Origin: Candidatus Gastranaerophilales bacterium
GTDB lineage: Bacteria; Cyanobacteriota; Vampirovibrionia; Gastranaerophilales; Gastranaerophilaceae
Reading direction: 5' to 3'
DNA: 56,304 nt
NCBI GenBank assembly: GCA_944325115.1
Contig: CALUYX010000002.1
Span: 1 to 56,304 of the forward strand
In this document: positions 17,352 through 26,257 of the stretch, piece by piece
How the letters are laid out: each line of letters begins with the position of its first letter
Position numbering within the stretch: position 1 is the first letter of the stretch
Made by a program: the position numbers and the translations under genes
Notes under the pieces: generated by a model
The model's input: only the letters and a program-made list of their open reading frames with translations
Told to the model about the DNA's origin: nothing
The model's database searches: none

Positions 17352-18920
17352 ATGCTGATTATAAATTTAATTTTATTTTCTTTATTTATATATATAATAA
17401 TCTATTCAATATACACATTAACACTTAATATCAAAGCTTTTAGTGCTAAAGAATATGTATCCGATACAAAAATGCTTCTTGAATCGGGTGCAACACTGAA
17501 TAATCTTTGCGTAATTATATGGGCGGATTCTACACATAAGCACCTGTACGATTTGCTTAAAGTGCTTGATAATCAGACTTTTCCAAATCAAAATTATGAA
17601 GTGCATGTAATTTTTAAAAAAGATAAGGAAAATATTTCCATTCCCGAGTTTGTATACGGCGCACAAGTTCATGTAATTGAAAATCCGGAATATTTTTCAA
17701 GAGATAAAGCAACATCTCTATTTGTTCAAAAAATAGTTTCCGAAGACAAGTTTAGCGCCTTTGTTTTTCTTGGGGCAGACAGAATGGTAGATGAAAATTA
17801 TTTGTCTTGCGTAAATAAATCTGTTCATAAATCCTGTGTGCTGAGCGGAAAACTCGGTGTAACCTGTGTAAGTAATGACTTTTTTGCACAAGTTAAGTGT
17901 CAGGTTCTGCGCTCTTATATGAAATATCAAAACAAAGTTCAAAATATTGTTAGAGCTATGTTTGAAATGCCTATTATAATAGATGGTTCAAACTGTGTTA
18001 TAAGTTCGGATATTTTAGAAAAAACAGGCAGAGTTTGTTTTGAAACAAGAAATGACGAGATGAAATTTTCATTGTTTCTTGCTTCAAATTCTTTTCGCCC
18101 GACTTTTTCACCCTTTATCTCAACTACGGTCGATGTAGATAATTTTGATGCCTCTACACCTTCAATATCTCAAAGGCTTGCAATGTTTAGGTATTATTTT
18201 GCAAAATCTTTTGTAAAACCTTGGAGCTTTAAAGAGTTTGTATTTTATATTATGAAGCCTGACACGCTTGGCATAATATTATTATATTGCTTATTATTTC
18301 TTTGTGCATTTAGATACTACACATCGTTTGAATTTAAATTTGTATTACACCTTGGCGTGTTAATGGTTTTAAATTTTATTTTGGGCACATTTGCTGCAAA
18401 GTTGAACTTAAAAGAAAGATTTTATATTACCCTTTATCCTGCTTGTATTTTGTGGGAGAGGGCAAAAATTTTTACAAAGAAAATATCTCTTGTTTGGATA
18501 GAAAATAAAATCCATGAAGATGAAAATGTTAATTCTGCAACAGTTAACGCCATTGTTTTTGATGGCAAAAAAGACTCTCTGTGCCGCCTTACACTGGTAT
18601 CTGAAGACGGTATGAGAAAGGTTGTTTTTGAAGGAGCGAAAAAACACGTTACTTCTGATTCTTTCATAAGAATGTTTGATGCAATGGCAGATATTTCAAA
18701 AAAATTAAAAAATAAAGGTCTTACACTTAAGATTTGTCAAACTTGTTCTAATTTTTCTTCCGTTCCTGACGGCACGGTAGATGTACTAAAGGGTGAATGC
18801 GCCGCAGTTTCTCCCGATGAAAATGCGCTGGCGCAAACTCTTATTTGGAACAGTTGCCCCAACTATTTAAGTTGTGAGTTAAGGGGCATTATTGATAATA
18901 TGACCAAAAGAAAAGATTAG
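17352..18920 (+). CDS. Membrane-anchored glycosyltransferase-2-like protein
   Basis: 522 residues: one membrane helix at residues 1-25, a GT2-like cytoplasmic domain (about 48-270), two membrane helices near 300-345, then a soluble C-terminal domain of about 150 residues. The GT2 fold is suggested by LLKVLDNQTFPNQNYEVHVIF, FVFLGADRMVDENYL (in place of a DxD centre) and IIDGSNCVISSDIL. The catalytic motifs are weak, so it may be a degenerate transferase. No ribosome binding site is visible; TAGAAT ends six bases before the ATG. Confidence 0.7.
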   Translation: MLIINLILFSLFIYIIIYSIYTLTLNIKAFSAKEYVSDTKMLLESGATLNNLCVIIWADSTHKHLYDLLKVLDNQTFPNQNYEVHVIFKKDKENISIPEFVYGAQVHVIENPEYFSRDKATSLFVQKIVSEDKFSAFVFLGADRMVDENYLSCVNKSVHKSCVLSGKLGVTCVSNDFFAQVKCQVLRSYMKYQNKVQNIVRAMFEMPIIIDGSNCVISSDILEKTGRVCFETRNDEMKFSLFLASNSFRPTFSPFISTTVDVDNFDASTPSISQRLAMFRYYFAKSFVKPWSFKEFVFYIMKPDTLGIILLYCLLFLCAFRYYTSFEFKFVLHLGVLMVLNFILGTFAAKLNLKERFYITLYPACILWERAKIFTKKISLVWIENKIHEDENVNSATVNAIVFDGKKDSLCRLTLVSEDGMRKVVFEGAKKHVTSDSFIRMFDAMADISKKLKNKGLTLKICQTCSNFSSVPDGTVDVLKGECAAVSPDENALAQTLIWNSCPNYLSCELRGIIDNMTKRKD

Positions 18921-18947
18921 AGATATAAAGAATAAGGAGAAATAAAA

Positions 18948-18970
18948 AAGCCGTCCTTTTGGGACGGCTT
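18948..18970. terminator. Bidirectional intrinsic terminator
   Basis: Stem AAGCCGTCC / GGACGGCTT with a five-base loop. The minus strand carries a long T tract after it, so it chiefly terminates ycf23. Confidence 0.85.
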
Positions 18971-18990
18971 AAATCTTTTATAAATTAAGC

Positions 18991-19779
18991 TTATTTAAAA
19001 AGCTCAAGTTCTTTTTTGTTTCTTGCAAACTCTTTGTTGATAGAGTTTCTGTAAGCAACAGAACCTACGATGTTTCGTATAGTTGCAACCATTTCAATTT
19101 GAGTGTCAAGTTTGTTCACTGCTGAACCTACGCCGACAGCTGAAGCACCTGCAGCAAATGCAAGAGGTGTTGTTTGTGCACTGATACCTGAAGCGGTCAT
19201 TACAGGGATTGAAACGTGACGTGAAAGTTCAAGAGTGTTACCGATAGTTGCTTGAGCTGTTTCAAGAAGAGCTTTAGCGCCTACTGTTTTTACACCTTGC
19301 GGTTTCATACCTTCTGTTTGAATCAGGTCAACACCAAGTAATTCAAGATTTTTAGCAAGTTCAATTTGTTCTTTGATGTCGATATTGCCGGGAATTGTAA
19401 CACAGATGAATACATCTTTTCCTTCAACAAGACTCATTGTTTCAAGAGTGATTTCATAAACTTCATCAGCGCTAAATGTTTGACCTTTTTTATATAAAGC
19501 ATCAAAGTTACCTATTTCAATTGCGTCTGCGCCCCACTCAACAGCTTGAGCAAGTTTGAACGGATGAATTGATGAAACAAATATTGGTAATGTTGTATTT
19601 TTTCTTGCTACTTCGTATACTTCTTTGTCACATGCAATATCAACTGCACTTGCAAGACCCATTTGGGCTGCGCTTACAACTTTTTTTACAGAGTCAAGAT
19701 TGTAATTATCAATACCTGAAATAATTTTTACTGCTCTTTTCTCTCTTAAATGTCTTTTGAAAACTTCAATACTTCTCAT
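18991..19779 (-). CDS. ycf23: Ycf23 / DUF561 family TIM-barrel protein
   Basis: 262 residues from the ATG at 19779 (GGAAAGGAAG upstream). The (beta-alpha)8-like sequence runs AVKIISGIDNYNLDSVKKVVSAAQMG, VEWGADAIEIGNFDALYKKG, then VDLIQTEGMKP and a phosphate-binding-like VMTASGISAQTTPLAFAAGASAVGVGSAVNKL. This is the Ycf23 family known from cyanobacteria and algal plastids; its function is not established. Its presence in a genome with no sign of photosynthesis supports a cyanobacterial-sister affiliation. Own promoter upstream and terminator downstream make it monocistronic. Confidence 0.88.
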   Translation of the reverse strand: MRSIEVFKRHLREKRAVKIISGIDNYNLDSVKKVVSAAQMGLASAVDIACDKEVYEVARKNTTLPIFVSSIHPFKLAQAVEWGADAIEIGNFDALYKKGQTFSADEVYEITLETMSLVEGKDVFICVTIPGNIDIKEQIELAKNLELLGVDLIQTEGMKPQGVKTVGAKALLETAQATIGNTLELSRHVSIPVMTASGISAQTTPLAFAAGASAVGVGSAVNKLDTQIEMVATIRNIVGSVAYRNSINKEFARNKKELELFK

Positions 19780-19807
19780 GTTTCTTCCTTTCCTAAAGTT
19801 CACGAGA

Positions 19808-19836
19808 ATTGTATCATAACATAGCTCTTTGGGCAA
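19808..19836 (-). promoter_or_regulatory. Sigma-70 promoter of ycf23
   Basis: Minus strand TTGCCC, 17 bases, TACAAT; predicted start near 19801, about 22 bases before the ATG and upstream of its ribosome binding site. Confidence 0.6.
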
Positions 19837-19898
19837 TGAAAAAATACTCTTCCTCGTTTAAATTTTCTATTATTCCTATAACAATTACGGAGTGGTAC

Positions 19899-20594
19899 AT
19901 GTTTAAAAAAACATTTTTTGCACTATTATTGCCTTTATTTTTATTTTTGTTAAGCAATGTTAACGACAAAGTTTATGCTTCAAATATTGCACGCTCAAGC
20001 GATGAGAGCGCAAGTATCAGTGTTTATGAAAAAATAACACCTTCAATTGTTGCAATAGACGCTGATTTGGAGCAGGGGATTTCATCGGGCACGGGTTGCG
20101 TTATAGACCCGTCGGGGATAATCCTTACAAGTTCTCATGTTATCAATAAGTCTAAAAATATTGAGGTAACAACGCAAAGCGGGAAAACTTACAAGGCGGA
20201 TGTTCTTGCAATTTTAAAAGATAAAAACGATTTGGCGTTAATCAAAATAAATACAAAAGAAAATTTGCCCGTAATACGTCTTGGTGATTCTGAAACCGTA
20301 AAAGTGGGACAAAGAGTCCTTGCAATAGGCAACCCTTTTGGTTTTAGAGGAACTCTTACAACAGGGATTATCTCAAGAATTGACTATGACAGAAAAAAGC
20401 TTCAAACAGATGCAGCAATTAACCCCGGTTGCTCGGGCGGTCCGTTGTTAAACCTTGATGGAGAGGTAATTGGAATTAATCAGTCAATATACAATCCTGA
20501 TAATAACCGTTCAAATATAGGTATAGGATTTGCAGTTCCTGTTAATTATGCTAAAGAGTTTATAACTCTTGCAAAAAATACAAGAAAATATTAG
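19899..20594 (+). CDS. Exported trypsin-like serine protease (HtrA/Deg-like, no PDZ)
   Basis: Periplasmic or secreted S1C-type protease. The ATG at 19899 has CGGAG six bases upstream and gives 231 residues, beginning with a signal peptide (residues 1-27: Lys-Lys, hydrophobic core, VYAS). The catalytic triad is visible: His80 in SSHVI, Asp111 in NDLALI, Ser179 in PGCSGGPLL. The motif has Cys178 where HtrA proteins normally have Asn (GNSGGP). The protein ends at the protease domain; the PDZ domains of DegP/DegS are absent. It may therefore be unregulated by PDZ binding or act on a narrow substrate. Confidence 0.88.
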   Translation: MFKKTFFALLLPLFLFLLSNVNDKVYASNIARSSDESASISVYEKITPSIVAIDADLEQGISSGTGCVIDPSGIILTSSHVINKSKNIEVTTQSGKTYKADVLAILKDKNDLALIKINTKENLPVIRLGDSETVKVGQRVLAIGNPFGFRGTLTTGIISRIDYDRKKLQTDAAINPGCSGGPLLNLDGEVIGINQSIYNPDNNRSNIGIGFAVPVNYAKEFITLAKNTRKY

Positions 20595-20679
20595 ATACTT
20601 ATTGTTAAACGCTGTTTTATCTTAAAAATTGAGCACGTTTTGTTAAATTTTATTTTTTGATACCTATTTTGCGATATAG

Positions 20680-20719
20680 AAACCCTATAATATTGGCAAT
20701 ATAATATTATAGGGTTTTT
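20680..20719 (+). terminator. Strong intrinsic terminator
   Basis: Perfect 15-base stem (AAACCCTATAATATT and its complement) with an eight-base loop and TTTTT. It separates the protease gene from the pilin-like gene. Confidence 0.85.
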
Positions 20720-20740
20720 CATAAATATGTTGTAATTTAT

Positions 20741-20769
20741 TTGCAAAAGATTTGAATATACTCTATACT
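20741..20769 (+). promoter_or_regulatory. Sigma-70 promoter of the glycine-rich pilin gene
   Basis: TTGCAA, a 17-base spacer, TATACT. Start near 20776, with GAGG at 20787-20790 and the ATG at 20798. Confidence 0.75.
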
Positions 20770-20797
20770 CTAATTGAAAAAATAATGAGGATACGAA

Positions 20798-23212
20798 ATG
20801 AAAAAACGTGCTTTTACGCTTGCGGAGTTACTTACTGCAGTGCTTGTAATTTCGATTATCATGGTAGCTTTGGCTCCGGTTATTACAAAGAGAATGAGAG
20901 ATACAATTACTCTTGAGAATAGCGATAAGGAAGGATTGCAAGTATATATAAACCCCGGTGATTATGTTTTTAATGTGCCGGTTGGCATAGATACGCTATT
21001 TATTCAAGGCGCAGGCGGCGGCGGTGGCGGCGGCGGCGCTACATATGCTCAAGCTAGCGCTGGTTTTGCAAATAGCAGAAGGTGGGAAGTGCCAAAAGGC
21101 GTAAATAAGGTTACAATTACTATAACAGGCGCAGGCGGCGGCGGCGGTTCAGGATTTGCAAGAACTGCGTCTGATATCTGCAAGGGGGGAACAGGCTATC
21201 ATTTGGCTGTTGCAGATAACGGTAAGGATTTATGCGTCTCAGGAGCAGAAAACCCAAGTAATCAGTCTGTGTGGGGTGAGATAACTACAGTAGATAGTGG
21301 TACACCATTTACTTGTGCTTCTTATACGTGTTGTTGGAGCAATGTTGTAGGCAATTCTACGCTTGGCTCTTGTAGTGGCAATGGTTGCAATAGGACGGTT
21401 TGCACATATCCTGCTGCAGTGGGCTGGTGCTCAACATATAATAGTTCAGCGGGTGATTCTTTCCCAAACAATAGTCATATAGATAGAAGTGCGCGCTTGT
21501 TAACAAAAGATGAAGCACAAAGGATATTAAATAATGGTGACATAGGTAATGGCACTAACAAGTGGGATATTTGTATGCAAGAACTGAGTTGTTCGGGTGG
21601 TTCTGCTACCGGCAATATAAATACTAATAATATAGACAAATGTCCTATGGGTAAGCAAGGCTCTGCAGACGGTTCGGCAAATGGCTATGCATATCCTGAA
21701 TCGGTTTGGCTTGCAAACAGATATAGATTTAATGCTCAAACTTGTAATGTTCCCTTTATAAATACTGATACTTACGATCAAAGATATGCCTTTTCTGTTT
21801 TTTGTGCATATGAATTAAACAACTGGTATCAATACTCAGGTGCGGGTGGTGCTTCTGGTCCTACATTGGTAAAAGAGATAAATGTATTGCCAGGTGATAT
21901 TCTGGATGTAACAATCGGCTCTGGCGGTGCAGGTGGCTCAGGTGGTAGTAACGGAAGACAAGGTGGCGATACAATAGTTACGCACACAAGACAAGTAAAT
22001 GGAGTTACAAAGCCGCTTGGCACATACACGGTTAAAGGCGGCTTGGGTGGTAAGGCTGCAACAGGAAGTGCAAATGGTGCCGAATACACAAATTCAGAAC
22101 TTGCAACTAATGACTTCTGCAAATCTGAAACATGGGATATTGAAGGTAATCACGGTCCAGAAAGCAACAGATGCGAAAGCAATCCTAAGACCGGTAAGTC
22201 AGGAACTGAAACAGAAGGTGGTATTGGAGCCACTATTGCAGAGAATGCAAAAGTTGCTAACGGTGGTAAATTGACCGAAAAAATGGGTACAGAAGGTAAA
22301 AATGAGGCAAAAGGCGAGACCGCTACTGCAACCAATGGATACGGCTCAGGCGGCGGCGGCGGAACTTGCGCAAGAGGTGTAAGAGTACCTTCGCAGTGTT
22401 CAGGTGGCGGAAACGGTTCAAATGGTTATGTTTCTATAAAATATAACTTGGCTTTCCCCGGTGGCGGCGGTGGCTCTGCAGGTAGAGTTACAGGCGCTAC
22501 GGGTGAAAAATTGCACGAGGTTAAATATTCCGTAACAGAAGGAAGCAAGGTTCATATAAAAGTAGGTTACGGTGGTACCGGCGGTACTGCAGGTCAAGAC
22601 GGATTCAATGGCACAGCAAGCGTAGTAGGCAATAATGATGTGGTCTTCTATGGCGGAGAAGGCGGTAAGACCGCAACTGATCAATATATTACTGCGCAAG
22701 TACCAAGAAGCTTAGGAGGTTCAAGCGCAAATATTGATGAAAATGGTAGGGTAATACAAAGTGGCTCAATAGGAGTTCGTCTAAATTCAGCAAAAACTTC
22801 ATATACGTTTAGCCCTGTACCTGCCTCATTTCTTGGTCAGGATGGCGGTATAGGGCCTGCGCCTGAAACCTCGAACGGATATAGTGGCTATAATACTTCT
22901 GTTTTCAGATATGGATTCTCGGGCGGAATGGGTGGTAGCCCATATGACTTGACAAGTGAATCAATTCAAGAAAACATAACTTGTTCTGGCGGTCCATCCG
23001 GCAGTCTTGGAACAGGTGTTAGTTATCTGTGCTCTAACGGTACTGTAAAAGGTAGTAGCGGTAAAATCCATAGTGCTGAAGAAAACAGATATGGCGGTGC
23101 AGGTGGAGGCGGCGGTGGCGTCTTGTCTGATTTTACCGAATATGGTGCAGGTGGCAACGGCTCAAGCGGTTATTTGCGAATAAGATGGAACGCTGCCGAA
23201 CAAAACCAATAA
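20798..23212 (+). CDS. Large glycine-rich prepilin-like surface protein
   Basis: 804 residues. The N-terminus is a type IV prepilin signal: KKRAFTLAELL followed by a hydrophobic helix to about residue 31, with Ala in the place of the usual Gly before the cleavage site and the conserved Glu five residues after it. Instead of a small pilin head there is a very large glycine-rich region built of modules of the form V-P-x-G-V-x-x-(V/L)-x-(I/V)-x-G-A-G-G-G-G (starts near residues 58 and 98) and L-P-G-D-x-L-x-V-x-I-G-S-G-G (near 360), a style known from phage tail and adhesin tips. A cysteine-rich insert (about 170-220) could form disulfides. Monocistronic, with its own promoter and terminator. Function inferred as surface attachment; not proven. 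Confidence 0.8.
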   Translation: MKKRAFTLAELLTAVLVISIIMVALAPVITKRMRDTITLENSDKEGLQVYINPGDYVFNVPVGIDTLFIQGAGGGGGGGGATYAQASAGFANSRRWEVPKGVNKVTITITGAGGGGGSGFARTASDICKGGTGYHLAVADNGKDLCVSGAENPSNQSVWGEITTVDSGTPFTCASYTCCWSNVVGNSTLGSCSGNGCNRTVCTYPAAVGWCSTYNSSAGDSFPNNSHIDRSARLLTKDEAQRILNNGDIGNGTNKWDICMQELSCSGGSATGNINTNNIDKCPMGKQGSADGSANGYAYPESVWLANRYRFNAQTCNVPFINTDTYDQRYAFSVFCAYELNNWYQYSGAGGASGPTLVKEINVLPGDILDVTIGSGGAGGSGGSNGRQGGDTIVTHTRQVNGVTKPLGTYTVKGGLGGKAATGSANGAEYTNSELATNDFCKSETWDIEGNHGPESNRCESNPKTGKSGTETEGGIGATIAENAKVANGGKLTEKMGTEGKNEAKGETATATNGYGSGGGGGTCARGVRVPSQCSGGGNGSNGYVSIKYNLAFPGGGGGSAGRVTGATGEKLHEVKYSVTEGSKVHIKVGYGGTGGTAGQDGFNGTASVVGNNDVVFYGGEGGKTATDQYITAQVPRSLGGSSANIDENGRVIQSGSIGVRLNSAKTSYTFSPVPASFLGQDGGIGPAPETSNGYSGYNTSVFRYGFSGGMGGSPYDLTSESIQENITCSGGPSGSLGTGVSYLCSNGTVKGSSGKIHSAEENRYGGAGGGGGGVLSDFTEYGAGGNGSSGYLRIRWNAAEQNQ

Positions 23213-23228
23213 TTTCCAAATAAAATTA

Positions 23229-23258
23229 GTACACCGGATAATTGTCCGGTGTACTTTT
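23229..23258 (+). terminator. Intrinsic terminator
   Basis: Stem GTACACCGGA / TCCGGTGTAC, six-base loop, TTTT, just after the pilin-like gene. Confidence 0.85.
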
Positions 23259-23330
23259 GTTTTATTGCTTATTTTTTAAAAAGTATTGTTATTTAATTTT
23301 TTTTTATGTTATTATTATGTAGAATCATTT

Positions 23331-23407
23331 GCGCCTGTAGCTCAGCTGGATAGAGTGTTTGGCTACGAACCAAAAGGTCAGGGGTTCGAATCCCTTCAGG
23401 CGCGCCA
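23331..23407 (+). tRNA. tRNA-Arg(ACG)
   Basis: Full cloverleaf: acceptor GCGCCTG / CAGGCGC, discriminator G, encoded CCA, T arm GGTTCGAATCC, and anticodon loop CTACGAA with anticodon ACG at 23365-23367. The A34 is normally deaminated to inosine by TadA to read CGU/CGC/CGA. Confidence 0.97.
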
Positions 23408-23408
23408 T

Positions 23409-23437
23409 AAAAAAGAGTCCTTTTGGGCTCTTTTTTA
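23409..23437 (+). terminator. Terminator of tRNA-Arg
   Basis: Stem AAAAAAGAGTCC / GGGCTCTTTTTT (one G-T pair) with a four-base loop and a T tract, two bases after the encoded CCA. Confidence 0.85.
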
Positions 23438-23545
23438 TTTTTTAAATGCTAAATATTGTAAATATTATATATACATTTACTTGTAATTATTTTACTATGG
23501 ATGTAGAATTAACTCGTTGTAGGTGATAAGAAAGTAAGGTTGAGA

Positions 23546-24058
23546 GTGAGAGTAAATAGTATTTCAAGCTACAGTTACAGACCAAAAAATCAAGTAAATT
23601 TTGGCATAATTAAAGACGAGCGTGCAAAAAGATTCGTCAGAAACCATTCATCTTACGGTGACGAAGGCGTAAAGGCTTTAGAGGACGCAAAATATTTAAC
23701 TTTTCATACAGAAGATAGGGAAATGTATGTAAAAATTGACATGGATATGATTAAGGAAAGATTTGGTGCTAGCGGTATAGCTGATATAAATGATTATGAC
23801 AAAATTGACAAAGAGGAGCCTGTTGCTTCATTAAAAGAGTATGTCGAATATGCTGAAAAATATAATGACTTTCAAGACCCGGATTCACTTACATATGATG
23901 AATATTTAGATATATTAAAGCTTGAAGAAAAGGAATATAAAAAACAACAAAAAAGAGCCCAGAAAGAAGCAGAAAGAGAAGAGTTCATGGTTTATGATAC
24001 TGACCCTGATTACTTGCAAAAAAGAGCAGAACTTGATGCTCAAGGTTGGTACTGGTAA
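23546..24058 (+). CDS. Hypothetical charged protein with N-terminal NFG motif
   Basis: 170 residues from a GTG with AAGG six bases upstream (a TTG at 23540 is also open). The N-terminus is Ser/Asn/Tyr-rich and reads NQVNFG at residues 15-20, then a mixed soluble part, and a Lys/Glu-rich helix near 130-155 followed by YDTDPDYLQKRAELDAQGWYW. No known domain. The short [N/S]-F-x-G-like motif after an unstructured N-terminus is shared with the proteins at 24151 and 38084. Confidence 0.7.
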   Translation: MRVNSISSYSYRPKNQVNFGIIKDERAKRFVRNHSSYGDEGVKALEDAKYLTFHTEDREMYVKIDMDMIKERFGASGIADINDYDKIDKEEPVASLKEYVEYAEKYNDFQDPDSLTYDEYLDILKLEEKEYKKQQKRAQKEAEREEFMVYDTDPDYLQKRAELDAQGWYW

Positions 24059-24150
24059 AAATTTTTCTTTTAATATTTTTTAACAAATAGGCAATTATCA
24101 TTTTTAGCTGCATTTGAATACTTGGAAGGTTAGTCAACAAAAGTATATCA

Positions 24151-26232
24151 ATGCAGCTAAATTTTTCATCAAATTACAAAAACTTAAATTCTGATATGAA
24201 TTTCAGGGGTTTTAAACCTTCTGTTGACGACCTCAAGAGAGTAAAACAAGTTGTTGATTCTAATTTTTCATCATTTGCTTCAGATTTAACAAGCGAGATT
24301 AAGACAAAAACGCCAAAACTTATTAAAAACCTTGAAAGCGCTGATTTTCCCAAAAAAAGCGGGTTTGTAAAAAATGCCCTTTTTGGTATCAGGGACTTAT
24401 TTGAAATACCTTTCGACCTTGTTGATGATTTTGCTTCAAAGTTTCCCAAATTAAAACTGGGGGAAACAAAAATTATGAAAAATTATAGAGCACATAGCCT
24501 TAAAGAGCTTCAAATCAAGGCATTACAAGGTTTATATGAAGACGGCGCAAAATTGTTTGACCAAACTCCTACCAGAAAGTTTTTTAAAAAAGCTGCACCA
24601 AAGGTACAAAAAAGCGCTCAAGAATTAAATGATGAGCTTGTTAAAAACCTTTCAAAGTCCCTAAATGATTCAATGGATTTTACAAAAGCAACATATGATA
24701 CAAAAAAAGAACGTTTTATTACAAGACTTGTATCAGGTTTCACTGCTGCAATATTTCTGGGAAATGACTTTTTTAATAATGCAAAATTAAAAGGCAAAAG
24801 CGATAAAGAAGCAAAAGAGTCCCAACATTTAAAACAAGGTCAGGAAGTAAAGGAAAATATCTTAGAAGGGCTTATGCAGTTTGGTGTAATGGCTTGTCTT
24901 TCTAAGTTTGTAAATAAAAACATATGGGCATCAGCATTAATTGGTGTTGGTATAAGTACTATTTCCCGTATTATTTCAAGAAAAAGCTCAGGTATGAGGC
25001 TTACAAGGACAAAAGTGCCTGATTATTCTTTGCAGGAATTTCAAAATGCTATCAAGAATAAAGAAGAATATAAAACCCAAACACAAAAGGACAAAGAGGC
25101 TAAAAAGCCAATTCTTTCCTTGAAAAATATTTTGTTATTCTGTGGCGCATTGATTGCTTGCGGATTTTCACTGAGAGCATTGAAACTCCATACAAAACCG
25201 GGACAAAAATTAAGCGCACTGATTAAAAGGTATTCTAAAAATTTTGCAAACAAGGTAAATGTTGATGTTGTTGCAAAAAGTTCGGAACTAGATAAGCTTG
25301 CAAAAATACTAAAAGATTGTGGCGAAAATGATTTGGCACAAAGATTTGCTAATCTTGCAAAAAGCGGTAACGACATAAAAATCGGCAAAACCCAAAAAAT
25401 GACAAAACTCTTTGGCTTTTTGGAAGTACCGACGGGTGAACTGAGAAAACTTCCGCTATTGCCTTTCAAAATTGTCAAAGAAGTGGTGTATTACCCTTAT
25501 AAAATTGCGAAAAAATTTGCAGGTGCTCTTAACATTATAAAAGATTCAGACGCCAAAAGCGCTCTTAATTTAAAAAGTTTGGCTAAAGAATTGAAAAGTG
25601 CAAAATACGCTAATCCTGAAGAATTGGCAAAAAGTATCGGTAAAATCAACAAGGGCGACCTTAAAGACGTACTTGATGATGCTTATGGTATTAGAAACAT
25701 ATATTTGAGATACAAAAATTTTGAGTCAAAATGCGGAAATGACACAAGTAAACTTGGTGAAGAATTTAAAAATTATGTAAAGAAAATGCGCCTTGTTTCG
25801 CTTAATAATAAAACAGTGTCTAAGTTTGATAACTCAAAAATAGCAGTTATAGCACAAACCACAGGTACTTTGTCGGGTATGTGGTTTAATATGAATGATG
25901 AATATAATAATGCTATTAAAAACGGTGACGATAAACAAAGCGCTCAAGTTGCCGCAAGAAAAAGAGGCTTGAATAAATTTGCCCGTATGACTTCACAAGT
26001 TGCAATATCGGGCGCTCTTAACGCTATATTTGGCAGACAGTATCAATCTTCTCTGATAAGCGGTGGTATAATTGTTGCACTGAGCACTTTTCTTACCGAT
26101 ATAGTTTCAAGACAAATGACCGCAATGCCTACAAAGAAAATGAATAAGGAAGATATTGAAAAATACCAAAAGAACCATAAGGAAGGCGCTATGGCTTGGT
26201 ATTATAAACTAATCGACAAACTGGCAAGTTGA
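24151..26232 (+). CDS. Large lysine-rich membrane protein with N-terminal NFRG motif, unknown
   Basis: 693 residues, unrecognised. The N-terminal 23 residues are Asn-rich and end in MNFRGFKP (motif at 17-20); there is no signal peptide. Basic amphipathic helices alternate with hydrophobic segments near residues 195-210, 235-275, 325-342 and 575-660, so it is probably a membrane protein. A glycine-containing C-terminal pair (AISGALNAIFG... SLISGGIIVALSTFLTDIV) precedes a short basic tail. The ribosome binding site is weak. It sits between tRNA-Arg and tRNA-Thr. A same-style protein is at 38084. Confidence 0.75.
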   Translation: MQLNFSSNYKNLNSDMNFRGFKPSVDDLKRVKQVVDSNFSSFASDLTSEIKTKTPKLIKNLESADFPKKSGFVKNALFGIRDLFEIPFDLVDDFASKFPKLKLGETKIMKNYRAHSLKELQIKALQGLYEDGAKLFDQTPTRKFFKKAAPKVQKSAQELNDELVKNLSKSLNDSMDFTKATYDTKKERFITRLVSGFTAAIFLGNDFFNNAKLKGKSDKEAKESQHLKQGQEVKENILEGLMQFGVMACLSKFVNKNIWASALIGVGISTISRIISRKSSGMRLTRTKVPDYSLQEFQNAIKNKEEYKTQTQKDKEAKKPILSLKNILLFCGALIACGFSLRALKLHTKPGQKLSALIKRYSKNFANKVNVDVVAKSSELDKLAKILKDCGENDLAQRFANLAKSGNDIKIGKTQKMTKLFGFLEVPTGELRKLPLLPFKIVKEVVYYPYKIAKKFAGALNIIKDSDAKSALNLKSLAKELKSAKYANPEELAKSIGKINKGDLKDVLDDAYGIRNIYLRYKNFESKCGNDTSKLGEEFKNYVKKMRLVSLNNKTVSKFDNSKIAVIAQTTGTLSGMWFNMNDEYNNAIKNGDDKQSAQVAARKRGLNKFARMTSQVAISGALNAIFGRQYQSSLISGGIIVALSTFLTDIVSRQMTAMPTKKMNKEDIEKYQKNHKEGAMAWYYKLIDKLAS

Positions 26233-26257
26233 TTTGAATAAAATCGAGTCTTTATGG

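Noticed and set aside
21011..23180. GGC-rich repeats as a possible CRISPR or mobile repeat
   Set aside because: The repeats are codon runs for polyglycine inside one open reading frame; there are no spacers. No CRISPR array, insertion sequence or attachment site was seen in the window.
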